From CAVYUC01 sp963783085 (GTDB taxonomy: Bacteria > Bacteroidota > Bacteroidia > Bacteroidales > Prolixibacteraceae): 64,000 nucleotides of DNA. The DNA lies in assembly GCA_963783085.1 (NCBI GenBank), contig CAWAMJ010000016.1, forward strand, positions 186,001 to 250,000. Reading direction: 5' to 3'. Of this stretch, positions 34,661 to 43,433 are shown piece after piece; position 1 is the stretch's first letter, and every line of letters begins with the position of its first letter. The translations under genes were made by a program, and so were the position numbers. The notes under the pieces were generated by a model that made no database searches, was not told the DNA's origin, and saw only the letters and a list, made by a program, of their open reading frames with translations.

Positions 34661-35524
34661 TCAAAGAGGGCGGGCTACCATAATTCCTGTGCCTGATTTG
34701 CTGTTTTTTAAATATTCTTCCAGCGTGTCATCCGAAACAACAACTTTGTTAGCTGCCGAAGAACCGTGTAAAATGTGTATCCTTCCTCCCTTGTGCATCA
34801 AAATTACAACGTGCGCAATATCCAGGCCGTCGATTTCCGTTGTTATTCCTGCAATATCTCCGTCTTTTAGCTGATCTTCCACTTCGGCAACTTTATCTTC
34901 CGGAATGTAATAATAATCCCGGGCAGAAATTTCTTTTTCCTGCCGGGCTATTTCTTTTACGAGTTCGGCGCTGTCGTTCAGTTGTTCATAAGCGGCCGGA
35001 TGTTTGCTCATAAAATTAACCTGATTGGAATACGGCGTTTCAGCAATTTCTTTCGATACATCTTTTACAATTCCCATTTTGTCGTTATTCGATATCCAGT
35101 CGCTGAAATAATGCAGCCGCGACGGATAACCATCAATTTTACCATTTCGGTATCGAACGTCCTTCAACTCTTCCGCAAAATTTTCGAACGACGGCTTTCC
35201 TCTTTTAATGGTTCTGGCAATCGCCAGGCAATATTCGGCAAACGTGGTGCAGTCCATTTCGCGCAGGTTAACCACCAGTTGCTCGGGTTCAGTTTCCAGC
35301 GTGTGGGCTACATAGGGTGTGCCCGTAAAAAACATTCCAACTTTGATGATTAATGTCCCGATTGGTTCATTCTTTTCATTTTCAAAAAGTTCGAATACCT
35401 CCTCAAGGATTTGCTTGTCTTCGGGTTGATAAATAATATTATTTTTTTCAGCATCTGCTTTACTGCCTGAGCTGCAGGAAACCAGCAGTGCAAATGATAT
35501 CGAAATGAAAATTGCGTTTTTCAT
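34661..35524 (-). CDS. DUF1460-family lipoprotein (N-acetylmuramoyl-L-alanine amidase-like)
   Basis: ATG at 35524 gives 287 residues starting MKNAIFISISFALLVSCSSG, a lipoprotein signal; the longer frame starts at TTG and would disrupt it. The DUF1460 domain shows MFFTGTPYVAHTLE, the likely catalytic cysteine in LREMDCTTFAEYCLA, and a histidine in IDGLDIAHVVILMHKGG. This NlpC/P60-like cysteine peptidase fold is linked to cleavage of muropeptides or anhydro-muropeptides in Bacteroides structures. It lies 50 nt upstream of the sulfatase pair on the same strand but is probably functionally separate, acting in cell-wall recycling. A TACATTTG motif at 35535-35542 (minus strand) sits just upstream. 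Confidence 0.88.
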   Translation of the reverse strand: MKNAIFISISFALLVSCSSGSKADAEKNNIIYQPEDKQILEEVFELFENEKNEPIGTLIIKVGMFFTGTPYVAHTLETEPEQLVVNLREMDCTTFAEYCLAIARTIKRGKPSFENFAEELKDVRYRNGKIDGYPSRLHYFSDWISNNDKMGIVKDVSKEIAETPYSNQVNFMSKHPAAYEQLNDSAELVKEIARQEKEISARDYYYIPEDKVAEVEDQLKDGDIAGITTEIDGLDIAHVVILMHKGGRIHILHGSSAANKVVVSDDTLEEYLKNSKSGTGIMVARPL

Positions 35525-35582
35525 ATTTTTTTTCCAAATGTACAAAGATTATTTTTCGGAAGAAATGCGAAGGCTTATCCGT

Positions 35583-35789
35583 TCATACCCCGGAATATTC
35601 CAAAATATCCCCCGGCTGGCAATCGAGTGCTTTGCATATCGCTTCAAGGGTACTAAACCGCACTGCTTTTGCTTTACCTGTTTTCAGGATGGAAAGATTG
35701 GCTATTGTTACATCCACTTTTTCCGAAAGTTCGTTCAGTGACATTTTGCGCTTCGCCATCATCACGTCGAGGTTTACTACAATTGGCAT
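35583..35789 (-). CDS. XRE-family transcriptional regulator (Cro/C1 helix-turn-helix)
   Basis: The 68-residue protein is a bare helix-turn-helix domain of the Cro/C1 type: MAKRKMSLNELSEKVDVTIANLSILKTGKAKAVRF (read as consecutive pieces) covers helices 1-3, and ALDCQPGDILEY is the usual C-terminal signature of YozG-like small regulators. Such proteins pair with a DUF2975 membrane protein, exactly as here, with a 2-nt gap to the upstream gene. The pair is presumably one operon read from the promoter above 36328. The target is probably its own promoter, where paired motifs are visible. Confidence 0.93.
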   Translation of the reverse strand: MPIVVNLDVMMAKRKMSLNELSEKVDVTIANLSILKTGKAKAVRFSTLEAICKALDCQPGDILEYSGV

Positions 35790-35791
35790 AA

Positions 35792-36328
35792 TTATACGGT
35801 TAATTCATTTTCGGATTGAAGTTCGACACCACGTTTAAAAATTTGTGAAATGATAAACGTGAGGCCGGTCATAAACAGAAATTCTCCCGAATTCCAGGTT
35901 TCATGCACGTCTTTTGCCATTTCACCAAGCCAGCCGGCGAACGCACTGCCCATCAGCGCCATGATCCATATAATAAAAAGCGAATAACTGATAGATTCCA
36001 GATTGTGGGCTACCTCCATTGTAAACGGATTTTTCATTTTTATTCTGGATAGAAGCTTGACAACCATAAACCAGATCGTGGCTTTTAAAACCGACATAAT
36101 CAACAGAAATATCACCAGCACAGTATAATACGTGAAATTATACTGGCTCAGTTCATATAAATCAAGTTTCTGCCAAAAGTTTCCGGCGCTTTCAGGATTA
36201 AAACAGCTTGAAACATACGTGAACAGGTAAGAGCCGATTTGAAAGACAAAGCCGAAAAAAGCTATCCAGGCCAGTATCTTCATCACCTTGAGTATTTGTC
36301 CGGTTTGGGTTTCTACTTTAAACTTCAT
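35792..36328 (-). CDS. DUF2975-domain membrane protein
   Basis: The 178-residue protein has four predicted membrane helices (about 16-38, 60-82, 100-125, 145-168) and matches DUF2975. Its role is unknown; the constant association with a small XRE regulator encoded immediately downstream suggests that the membrane protein modulates the regulator or is controlled by it. The gene is first in the pair and follows candidate operator sites. Confidence 0.88.
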   Translation of the reverse strand: MKFKVETQTGQILKVMKILAWIAFFGFVFQIGSYLFTYVSSCFNPESAGNFWQKLDLYELSQYNFTYYTVLVIFLLIMSVLKATIWFMVVKLLSRIKMKNPFTMEVAHNLESISYSLFIIWIMALMGSAFAGWLGEMAKDVHETWNSGEFLFMTGLTFIISQIFKRGVELQSENELTV

Positions 36329-36358
36329 TTTTTCAGGTTTTTAAAATTGATAGTTTCA

Positions 36359-36413
36359 CAAATATCAATAATTATTTATTGAAAAACAATAAAAATAACT
36401 TGTTTTTCAGTAA
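36359..36413 (-). promoter_or_regulatory. Candidate promoter and paired operator for the DUF2975-XRE operon
   Basis: The minus strand reads GATATTTG at 36359-36366, one mismatch from the -7 consensus and 30 nt upstream of the DUF2975 start. Directly upstream lie two inverted copies of a 14-bp motif: TTATTGAAAAACAA at 36376-36389 and TTGTTTTTCAGTAA at 36400-36413 (reverse complement TTACTGAAAAACAA). They differ at one position and would cover the -33 region. They are good candidates for autoregulation by the XRE protein. The rest of the 295-nt gap to 36623 shows no gene. Confidence 0.5.
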
Positions 36414-36623
36414 AAATTAAAAATGTGTGGAAAACTTAACGGAATTCTCCCTCCGGCGCCAATCTCAGGTTTGAAAAATTCTATTAATGGCGCATAAACG
36501 TTCTTAATCCGAAACCAACTAATCGGATCTGGGCAAGTCCGGTTTGCGGGTTTTGTCACCACATTATTTCTTCTGCCTTTGCGGAAGATTGCTGCTTTTG
36601 ACAAGAATCCTGTTCTGTGATTG

Positions 36624-37883
36624 TTATGTTTTTCTCTTCTTTTTTTTGGCTGCCGGGAAAAGCACGTTATTCAAAATCAACCGGTATCCCGGCGAATTCG
36701 GGTGCAGGCTCAAATCGGTGGGTGGATCGCCAATCAGGTGACGGTAATCTTCCGGATCGTGGCCGCCGTAGAAAGTCCAGAAGCCCTTTCCTTTTTCACC
36801 GTGGATGTAACGAGCTTCACGAGCGGGTTTGTTTTCGCCTAAAATCAGTACATTTGGTTTTAGCACTTCCTTCCGGTAGGCGGTTGTTTGCCCCATGAAG
36901 CCCCGGATCAGGTTGTTATGGTTTTGGCACAGCATGGTAGGTACCGGGTCCCATTTGGCAGAAAAATCGAACAGGGTAAAATAGTCGTTTTCCCGCGAAA
37001 CCGAGCGAGTCCGTGTAGCATCTATGTCTGAGAATTCATATTCGTACGGGCTTTCTTCGAGGTGAAAATTTTCAAAAGCGAAAGTCCGGTTAAAATCCAG
37101 TTTTTCGTTTGCCTGTTTATCTGCCGGATCGCCATCGAACATGGATTCACATATATCGATTCCGACTGCCGCCAGCGAAATATCATACGTGTCGGTGGCG
37201 GCGCACATGGCAAAGAGAAAGCCGCCGTTCATCACGTATTTTTCGATTTCACGCGTAACAAACGATTTCATTTCCGAAACCTTCAGAAAGCCCAGTTTTT
37301 TGGCAAGCTGCCGGTTTATTGCAACTTCTTCCTGATACCACGGCATGTGTTGATAGGTTCTCCAGAATTTTCCGAACTGTCCGGTAAAATCCTCGTGGTG
37401 CAAATGCAACCAGTCGTATTCCGAAAGTTTTCCCGCCAAAATTTCTTCGTCGTAAACAACGTCATATTTTATTTCAGCATAACTTAAAACCAGCGTCACG
37501 GCATCGTCCCACGGTTGCTTGTTGGGAGGCGAATAAACAGCGATTTTGGGAGCTTTGTTCATACTCACTGCATCCTGGTTCACATCGGGTTGCGCTATCT
37601 CATTTAAAATAGCATCGGCTTGTGCATCGGCAATCGTTTCAAAACCAACTCCCCGAACAACACATTCATTTTCAATTTCCGGAGAATGCTGCATTAAAAA
37701 ACTACCGCCGCGGTAATTCAGCAACCATTTCACTTCCACCTTGTTTTCGAGGGCCCAATAGGCAATTCCGTATGATTTCAGATGATTTTTTTGTGTTTCG
37801 TCCATCGGTATCAGCAGGTGCAGGGCGCTTGCCCGGGCAACTACAAAGAAAACAGCGATGAATAATAGAAAATATCGTTTCAT
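36624..37883 (-). CDS. Conserved secreted Bacteroidota protein (often labelled 'asparagine synthetase B')
   Basis: ATG at 37883 gives 419 residues with a signal peptide (MKRYFLLFIAVFFVVARASA). The longer frame from 37967 adds 28 unrelated residues. The mature protein opens HLLIPMDETQKNHLKSYG and contains APKIAVYSPPNKQPWDDAV, YDWLHLHHEDFTGQ, GGFLFAMCAATDTYD and a C-terminal GKGFWTFYGGHDPEDYRH. I recall proteins like this being widely conserved in Bacteroidota and named asparagine synthetase B in databases. I see neither the N-terminal catalytic cysteine of a glutamine amidotransferase nor an SGGxDS pyrophosphatase loop, so that name is probably wrong. The GGF...DTYD and GHDPE features look more like a glutamine-amidotransferase-like (class I) flavodoxin fold. 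True function unknown. Confidence 0.75.
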   Translation of the reverse strand: MKRYFLLFIAVFFVVARASALHLLIPMDETQKNHLKSYGIAYWALENKVEVKWLLNYRGGSFLMQHSPEIENECVVRGVGFETIADAQADAILNEIAQPDVNQDAVSMNKAPKIAVYSPPNKQPWDDAVTLVLSYAEIKYDVVYDEEILAGKLSEYDWLHLHHEDFTGQFGKFWRTYQHMPWYQEEVAINRQLAKKLGFLKVSEMKSFVTREIEKYVMNGGFLFAMCAATDTYDISLAAVGIDICESMFDGDPADKQANEKLDFNRTFAFENFHLEESPYEYEFSDIDATRTRSVSRENDYFTLFDFSAKWDPVPTMLCQNHNNLIRGFMGQTTAYRKEVLKPNVLILGENKPAREARYIHGEKGKGFWTFYGGHDPEDYRHLIGDPPTDLSLHPNSPGYRLILNNVLFPAAKKKKRKT

Positions 37884-38027
37884 GTTACTATTTCTGTTCC
37901 GAAAAAAATTACAAACTAATAACGCAATAAGTTCAGAATTATTAACACCATAACTGTTAAAATGCACAAACCTGCCGGAGATTTGCCGGTTTCGGTAAAA
38001 AAAACGGGAAATTCGGGTGGAATTAAT

Positions 38028-39560
38028 TTAGAAAGGCATATCAGATGCGGTGCCCGGTGAATCAAAACTGTTGTTTCCGGAAATACCTGCGGCAATAGTT
38101 TCAGCGCCATTGTCTTCGTTCATTTTTGAACTGAATGTTTGCGGATGGTTTCCGTATTCATTTCCAAACTGAGCGTCCATATCGCTGAATTTTGCGAGTT
38201 CTTTTTTGAACGAGAGGTGAACATCGCCGGTTGCGCCGTTTCGGTGTTTTGCAATAATAATTTCGGCAACGCCCCGTAGTGAGTTTCCCGATTCATCTTC
38301 GTCGATTCCGTAATATTCAGGACGGTGAATAAAAGTCACAATATCGGCATCCTGTTCGATAGCTCCCGATTCACGGAGGTCAGACAGCTGCGGGCGTTTT
38401 CCTTCGCGCGATTCCACCGATCGGTTAAGCTGCGACAGCGCAATAATTGGAATATCGAGTTCCTTGGCAATGGCTTTTAACGAGCGCGAAATTGCACTCA
38501 CTTCCTGTTCCCGGCTGCCCCTGGAATCGGTGCCGGCGGTCATCAACTGCAGGTAATCCACAATAACAATCTGTATGTCGTGCTGCATTTTCAGTCTTCG
38601 GCATTTTGCCCTGAATTCAAAAATCGACAGCGCGGGTGTGTCATCAATGAAAATGGGCGCCTTTTCGAGGTTTGAAATTTTCCGGTTCAAATGTTCCCAT
38701 TCGTAATTTTCCAGCCGTCCGGTTTTTATTTTTTCGGAACCTAGTTCCGTTTCCGATGCAATCAAACGGTTCACCAGCTGCAGCGACGACATCTCGAGCG
38801 AAAAAAGCGCAACCGAACGGTTATGTTCCACCGCCATGTTTCGGGCCATGCTGAGCACAAAAGCAGTTTTACCCATCGACGGGCGGGCTGCAACAATAAC
38901 AAGATCGGTGCGTTGCCAGCCCGAGGTAATCCGGTCGAGCGCTGTAAAACCCGATGGCACGCCGCTGAGGCCGTCTTTTTGTTTCCGGGCTTTTTCAATC
39001 TGGATGATTGCTGCATTTAGCACCGGTTTTATAGGTACCGTTTCTTTTTTAATGTTTCTTTCGGCTACCTGAAACAATGACGATTCAGAATAATCAATCA
39101 GATCGTCTACGTCCATGGTATCGTCGTATGATTTTGCCTGGATTTCGGACGAGACGCGTATTAACTCGCGCTGAATGTATTTTTGTGCAATAATCCGGGC
39201 ATGAAATTCAATGTGTGCAGCAGAAGCCACCCGTCGTGTAAGTTGCGTAATGTATCCCGGGCCGCCAACCTCATCCAACTTGTTCCGATCTTTCAATTCC
39301 TGCGTCACCATCAGCAAATCCACCGGTTTTTCATTGGCCGAGAGTTCTTTGATGGCGTCGAAAATCTTCTGGTGTTCCTCTTTGTAAAAGCTTGATGTAT
39401 CGATGATATCGGCAACAGTAACATAGGCATCCCTTTCCAGCATTAGCGCACCCAATACTGCCTCCTCCACTTCAATTGCCTGCGGCGGAAGTTTTCCATA
39501 CTGCGCATTTATTTGCTCAACAGTCATTTGCGAAACATTTTTCTTTCTTTCTGCCGCCAT
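38028..39560 (-). CDS. dnaB: Replicative DNA helicase DnaB
   Basis: The 510-residue protein has the DnaB N-terminal helical domain (PPQAIEVEEAVLGALMLERDAY, about 24-45) and the RecA-like helicase domain with Walker A ARPSMGKTAF (K231), Walker B IVIVDYLQLM and RESGAIEQDADIV near the arginine finger region. DnaB forms the hexameric ring that unwinds the replication fork on the lagging strand. No intein interrupts the P-loop. The C-terminal 50 residues are low-complexity, as is common. It lies 73 nt downstream of ddl; a TACTTTTA sequence just upstream (minus strand, 39599-39606) is one mismatch from a -7 element, so it may have its own promoter. Confidence 0.98.
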   Translation of the reverse strand: MAAERKKNVSQMTVEQINAQYGKLPPQAIEVEEAVLGALMLERDAYVTVADIIDTSSFYKEEHQKIFDAIKELSANEKPVDLLMVTQELKDRNKLDEVGGPGYITQLTRRVASAAHIEFHARIIAQKYIQRELIRVSSEIQAKSYDDTMDVDDLIDYSESSLFQVAERNIKKETVPIKPVLNAAIIQIEKARKQKDGLSGVPSGFTALDRITSGWQRTDLVIVAARPSMGKTAFVLSMARNMAVEHNRSVALFSLEMSSLQLVNRLIASETELGSEKIKTGRLENYEWEHLNRKISNLEKAPIFIDDTPALSIFEFRAKCRRLKMQHDIQIVIVDYLQLMTAGTDSRGSREQEVSAISRSLKAIAKELDIPIIALSQLNRSVESREGKRPQLSDLRESGAIEQDADIVTFIHRPEYYGIDEDESGNSLRGVAEIIIAKHRNGATGDVHLSFKKELAKFSDMDAQFGNEYGNHPQTFSSKMNEDNGAETIAAGISGNNSFDSPGTASDMPF

Positions 39561-39633
39561 ATCAAATATTTATTTTCCGATTAAATTTTAAGAGGGTTTA
39601 AAAGTACGAAATAAGATTACCGGCTGCCAAATA

Positions 39634-40659
39634 TTACCGGTTATAGTTGTTAACATTCTGACTGTTTCCCTGAGCTTTTTTCAAACCTTCATCAATGATT
39701 AAAGTTACAACATCCTGAAGTGTAAGCCCCATTGCCACAATTTGTTGCGGAATGAAACTGGTTTCCGTCATGCCCGGGGTGGTGTTAACTTCGAGGAAAT
39801 AGAATTCCTCATTTTTTAAGATATAATCCACCCTGACGATCCCTGAACACTCGCATAAATCGTAAATTTTCGAACTCAGTTGCCGGCATTGTTCAAACAG
39901 ATGCCCGGGTAATCGTGCAGGCGTAATTTCTTCGGCGGCGCCAGGGGTGTATTTTGCTTCGAAGTCGAAAAATTCATTTTTTGGCAATACCTCCGTAACC
40001 GGGAAAATAAGTTCTTTATTTTTCAGTTTCACCAAACCGCAGGTAAATTCCTTGCCGTCGATGAATTCTTCTATCAGTGCTTCACTACTTTCTTTCCAGG
40101 CTTTATGCACGGAATCAATCAGTTCATTTTCAGATTTAACTTTTGTAATTCCAAAGCTGGAACCTCCGGCATTCGGCTTTACAAAAAGTGGCAAACCGAG
40201 TTTTTCAATGATTTCAAGGGAATGAATTTTCTCCCCTTTCGACAACTTTACCGATCGGGCCATTTTAATGCCAAACCGTTGCAGGTAGTTGTTGCAGAAC
40301 CACTTGTTGAACGTTAACGAAGAAGTATGAACATTGCAGGTGGAGTAGGGAATGCTCATCAAATCGAAATATCCCTGCAAAATGCCGTCCTCGCCCGGTG
40401 TGCCATGAATGGTGATATAAGCAAAATCGAATCTTATTTTCCTGCCATTCAGTGAAAAGCTAAAATCCGATTTATCGATTTCGGCTATTTTCCGGTCATT
40501 TTCGAAAACCAGCCATTCTTTACCGCGCATTTGTACCAGCCATGGCTTATATTTGGTTGCATCCACAGATTTAAAAACGTTGGCGCCGCTTTTTACCGAC
40601 ACCACAAATTCCGACGAATCGCCGCCGGCAATAACAGCAATATTGGGTTTTTCAATCAT
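39634..40659 (-). CDS. ddl: D-alanine--D-alanine ligase
   Basis: The 341-residue ATP-grasp enzyme makes D-Ala-D-Ala for peptidoglycan precursors. Family marks are IAVIAGGDSSE at the N-terminus, ITIHGTPGEDGILQGYFD, LPLFVKPNAGGSSFG with the ATP-binding lysine, VTEVLPKNEFFDFEAKYTPG and the magnesium-binding FLEVNTTPGMTETSFIPQQ. The conserved order PASTA protein, RluD, Ddl is typical in this phylum. Its start overlaps the rluD stop region by 8 nt, implying translational coupling. A Bacteroidota-style variation (HGTPGEDG in place of HGxxGEDG) is normal. Confidence 0.97.
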   Translation of the reverse strand: MIEKPNIAVIAGGDSSEFVVSVKSGANVFKSVDATKYKPWLVQMRGKEWLVFENDRKIAEIDKSDFSFSLNGRKIRFDFAYITIHGTPGEDGILQGYFDLMSIPYSTCNVHTSSLTFNKWFCNNYLQRFGIKMARSVKLSKGEKIHSLEIIEKLGLPLFVKPNAGGSSFGITKVKSENELIDSVHKAWKESSEALIEEFIDGKEFTCGLVKLKNKELIFPVTEVLPKNEFFDFEAKYTPGAAEEITPARLPGHLFEQCRQLSSKIYDLCECSGIVRVDYILKNEEFYFLEVNTTPGMTETSFIPQQIVAMGLTLQDVVTLIIDEGLKKAQGNSQNVNNYNR

Positions 40660-41701
40660 TTCTGTATGCTATGTAATTTTCCCATTTTTCGATAACATTT
40701 GCCATATCTTCGGGCAATTCAGAATCGAACACCATTTTTTTGCCCGATACCGGATGTTCAAACCCGAGGGTTTTTGCGTGAAGTGCCTGCCGTGGAAGTA
40801 CTTTGAAGCAATTTTGCACGAACTGTTTGTATTTGGTAAAAGTGGTTCCGCGCAGGATTTGGTTGCCGCCGTAAGTAGAGTCGTTAAAAAGCGGGTGGTT
40901 GATGTGTTTCATGTGTACCCGGATTTGATGCGTTCTGCCGGTTTCCAGGCGGCATTCCACCAGCGTAACGTAACCAATTCGCTTTAAGACTTTGTAATGG
41001 GTAACGGCGTGCTTTCCATAATCTTCTTCGGGAAAAACAGTGAAAACCTGCCTGTTTTTCAGGCTCCGCCCAATGTGCCCGGTAATGGTGCCGGCGTCTT
41101 CTTTTACACTTCCCCAAACCAGCGCCTGGTATTTCCGTTCGGTGGTTTTCTCAAAAAACTGAAGCGCCAGTTTGTTCTTTGCAAGCTCGGTTTTGGCCAC
41201 CACCAGTAATCCCGAGGTATCTTTGTCAATCCTGTGAACGAGTCCCGGCCTTGGATCATCGTTGTTGAACAACGGAAAGTCCTTCAGGTAGAATGCGAGG
41301 GCATTTACCAAAGTACCTGTATAATTTCCATGCCCGGGATGCACAACCAGGCCAGGCGGTTTATTGACAACGATTAACTGTTCGTCTTCAAATTCAATGT
41401 TTAGCGGGATTTCCTCGGGAATTATTTTGAGTTCCCGGCGCGGATAATCCATGACAATCTGAATGTCGTCGCCGGGTTTTACTTTGTAGTTGGCTTTAAC
41501 CGGTAATTGATTAACACGAATGTTTCCTGCCTCCGCGGCAGACTGAATCCGGCTTCTTGATGCATTGTCGATGCGGTTCGCCAGAAATTTGTCGATGCGA
41601 ACGGAAGATTGTCCCTGATCTACCGACAGCCGGTAATGTTCAAACAACCCATTTTCTTCCAGGTCGTCGTTTTCTTCCACAAATTCTTCCATAATCTGCA
41701 T
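40652..41701 (-). CDS. rluD: Ribosomal large-subunit pseudouridine synthase RluD
   Basis: The 349-residue protein has an N-terminal S4 RNA-binding domain (about 35-90) and the RluA-type catalytic domain with RPGLVHRIDKDTSGLLVVAK, in which D159 is the catalytic aspartate, plus GRTHQIRVHMKHINHPLFND (consecutive pieces). Members of this group modify helix 69 or similar sites in 23S rRNA. The start codon shares one base with the stop codon of the upstream PASTA gene, and the 3' end overlaps ddl by 8 nt, so the three genes form a tight operon. Distinction between RluD and other RluA/C/D members is by context and length. Confidence 0.95.
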   Translation of the reverse strand: MQIMEEFVEENDDLEENGLFEHYRLSVDQGQSSVRIDKFLANRIDNASRSRIQSAAEAGNIRVNQLPVKANYKVKPGDDIQIVMDYPRRELKIIPEEIPLNIEFEDEQLIVVNKPPGLVVHPGHGNYTGTLVNALAFYLKDFPLFNNDDPRPGLVHRIDKDTSGLLVVAKTELAKNKLALQFFEKTTERKYQALVWGSVKEDAGTITGHIGRSLKNRQVFTVFPEEDYGKHAVTHYKVLKRIGYVTLVECRLETGRTHQIRVHMKHINHPLFNDSTYGGNQILRGTTFTKYKQFVQNCFKVLPRQALHAKTLGFEHPVSGKKMVFDSELPEDMANVIEKWENYIAYRND

Positions 41702-42507
41702 TAAAAATTCTGTTCGAGAGCGTCATCAACTTTCAACTGATCAACCGTTACCCACAAATCGACTGAAGAACCGAGATTGGCAGTTGCTGTGATTCTGGGG
41801 TCCGGGCTCTGCCTCCAGACTACGGCGTTTAACGAATCTTCGCTGGAAAGTACCGATTCATCGTAAATTACAACTCCTGCATTGAGCATCGCGTCGGTTA
41901 GCGCGTTTTTTGCTTCGTCAACATTCATACCGGTCAAATCGGGGAGTGGCGTTGAAAGGTTACCTCGTGTGCGACCAACTACCAAATCGATTTTTGTTCC
42001 TTTCGGTAATTTTTTTCCAGTCCTGATATTGTTTGAATTCATTTGCACATTCAGCACCAAATCGTTGTATTCCGAAGGCTGATAAATTATTTCCCCTACC
42101 TGTAAACCGCTGCTTTCGAGCAACACCTGCGCCTGTCTGAACGATATATTGGTGAGCCGCGGAAGTGTCACCAATTCGGGTTGCAGGGAGTTGATCGTTA
42201 GAAATATTTTTCGGTTGTTTTTCACCGCATGGCCTTTTTCCGGCACCTGGTCGACAATTGTTCCCGGTTGGGCGTCGTCGGCGAACAGCGAGTCGATAAC
42301 CTCGATCCGAAGATGGTTTTGGCGCGCAATTTCCTGTGCTTCAGTTTTTGTTAATCCTGAAAAATCGGGTACAGGTTTCGATTCTCCGTGCTCGGTATAC
42401 ATTTTTAATCCCTGCGTGGTAATCAAAAGCATAATAAAAATAAGGCCCAGGGCAATTAACAAATGCTTCAGAAATGTACGGCTGGTAACGAATTGTGAAA
42501 AGCTCAT
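41701..42507 (-). CDS. PASTA-domain membrane protein
   Basis: ATG at 42507 gives 268 residues (MSFSQFVTSRTFLKHLL); the longer frame to 42540 adds an improbable start. One membrane helix (about 13-31) is followed by three PASTA domains outside the membrane, marked by PVPDFSGLTKTEAQEIA, LPRLTNISFRQAQVLLESSG and LPDLTGMNVDEAKNALTDA. PASTA domains bind peptidoglycan muropeptides, but there is no kinase or transpeptidase domain here. The association with ddl suggests a link to wall synthesis. It is the first gene of the PASTA-rluD-ddl operon. Confidence 0.92.
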   Translation of the reverse strand: MSFSQFVTSRTFLKHLLIALGLIFIMLLITTQGLKMYTEHGESKPVPDFSGLTKTEAQEIARQNHLRIEVIDSLFADDAQPGTIVDQVPEKGHAVKNNRKIFLTINSLQPELVTLPRLTNISFRQAQVLLESSGLQVGEIIYQPSEYNDLVLNVQMNSNNIRTGKKLPKGTKIDLVVGRTRGNLSTPLPDLTGMNVDEAKNALTDAMLNAGVVIYDESVLSSEDSLNAVVWRQSPDPRITATANLGSSVDLWVTVDQLKVDDALEQNF

Positions 42508-42686
42508 GGTGCAAAAAATAACGGTACAACTATAAAACAAAAATATATTAAAATTAGTATGGCTTTTCTGTTATCCGCAGAAATTAGCATCATTTTCTCC
42601 GGGAAATACATGACATATTTTTAACTGTTCCGGCAGGTTCAGCAATGGAATTGATTTTGCCACCACAGAATTTTATATAAAACACG

Positions 42687-42715
42687 AAAAGGTAAAGAAT
42701 TTTTTATTCCTTACC
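42687..42715 (-). terminator. Terminator after rpmH
   Basis: AAGGTAA/TTACCTT plus GAAT/ATTC arms with a single mismatch form an 11-bp stem about 30 nt past the rpmH stop on the minus strand, followed on that strand by the T-rich TTTTCGTGTTTT. It probably separates rpmH from the PASTA operon. Confidence 0.65.
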
Positions 42716-42744
42716 TTCCCGCAAAAAATATTATCAGGTATAAA

Positions 42745-42903
42745 TTATTTTTTATGCCTTGGTTCGTCAGAAACGGTTAATTTCTTTCTTCCTTTTGCAC
42801 GACGGGCTTTTAATACTTTTCTTCCGTTGGCAGTCGACATTCTTTCCCTGAAGCCGTGCTTGTTTTTTCTTTTCCTGTTTGATGGCTGAAATGTTCTTTT
42901 CAT
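42745..42903 (-). CDS. rpmH: Large ribosomal subunit protein bL34
   Basis: The minus strand encodes 52 residues beginning MKRTFQPSNRKRKNKHGFRE and containing RMSTANGRKVLKARRAKGRK, the universal bL34 sequence, followed by the Bacteroidota-type tail KLTVSDEPRHKK. It is too short for many gene finders. bL34 binds 23S rRNA near domain III. Neither rnpA nor dnaA lies beside it, unlike in many other phyla. Confidence 0.97.
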   Translation of the reverse strand: MKRTFQPSNRKRKNKHGFRERMSTANGRKVLKARRAKGRKKLTVSDEPRHKK

Positions 42904-43040
42904 TTCCTGTTTCTTTTACTTGATTTTCACTGTAAATTTTCGGACTGCAAAAATAGCCGTTTTTTTAATTCTTCCAAAAAGTAACCTGTTTTTTTCCGGT
43001 TTTTTACCTGAAGCCGTCAAATCCTTGTTTTCCTTTACAT

Positions 43041-43409
43041 CTACTTCGAAAAGAACATTTTAATGGCAGTGGCAAAAAGCAGTATCCCAAAAATTTTACG
43101 CAGGAGCTTATCAGACAGTTGCACGGAAACCAATGATCCGAGATACGCCCCCACCATAAAAGTAAGGGCCAGTACCAGCGCGAACTTCCAGTTTACATAA
43201 CCCTCCTTCCAGTAATTCCAGGCTGCCAGAATGCCAATGGGAGGAACCATAAACGCAAGGCTGGTGCCCTGTGCCTGGTGTTGCGCAAGACCTAAAATAA
43301 ATACCAGCGCCGGAATGACAATAATGGCGCCGCCAACTCCCAACACTCCGGATAACAGTCCGGATAAAAGCCCGATTGCAACCAATATTATTAATTGAGT
43401 GATCGACAT
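43041..43409 (-). CDS. Short TauE/SafE-family (sulfite exporter-like) permease
   Basis: ATG at 43409 (MSITQLIILVAIGLLSGLLS) gives 122 residues; a TTG at 43433 is the only longer option. Four hydrophobic helices are predicted, with the family glycine-rich pattern GVLGVGGAIIVIPALVF and GTSLAFMVPPIGILA. It is about half the length of a full TauE protein, so it probably functions as a dimer. The family moves sulfite, sulfonates or other organic anions. Placed 24 nt after the response regulator, it may be part of that operon. A link to sulfate released by the island's sulfatases is tempting but unsupported. Confidence 0.85.
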   Translation of the reverse strand: MSITQLIILVAIGLLSGLLSGVLGVGGAIIVIPALVFILGLAQHQAQGTSLAFMVPPIGILAAWNYWKEGYVNWKFALVLALTFMVGAYLGSLVSVQLSDKLLRKIFGILLFATAIKMFFSK

Positions 43410-43433
43410 GGATATATTTTTAAACTGTAACAA

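Noticed and set aside
36407..36604. Minus-strand open frame of 65 codons upstream of the DUF2975 gene
   Set aside because: It overlaps the candidate operator, lacks a ribosome-binding site and has no recognisable similarity.
42745..42903. Replication origin near rpmH
   Set aside because: bL34 neighbours the origin in many bacteria, but there is no dnaA, rnpA, gidA or DnaA-box cluster here, so no origin is called.
43041..43409. Truncated TauE/SafE gene
   Set aside because: At 122 residues with four helices it matches the short half-size members of the family, and no second half is present in another frame, so it is treated as intact.
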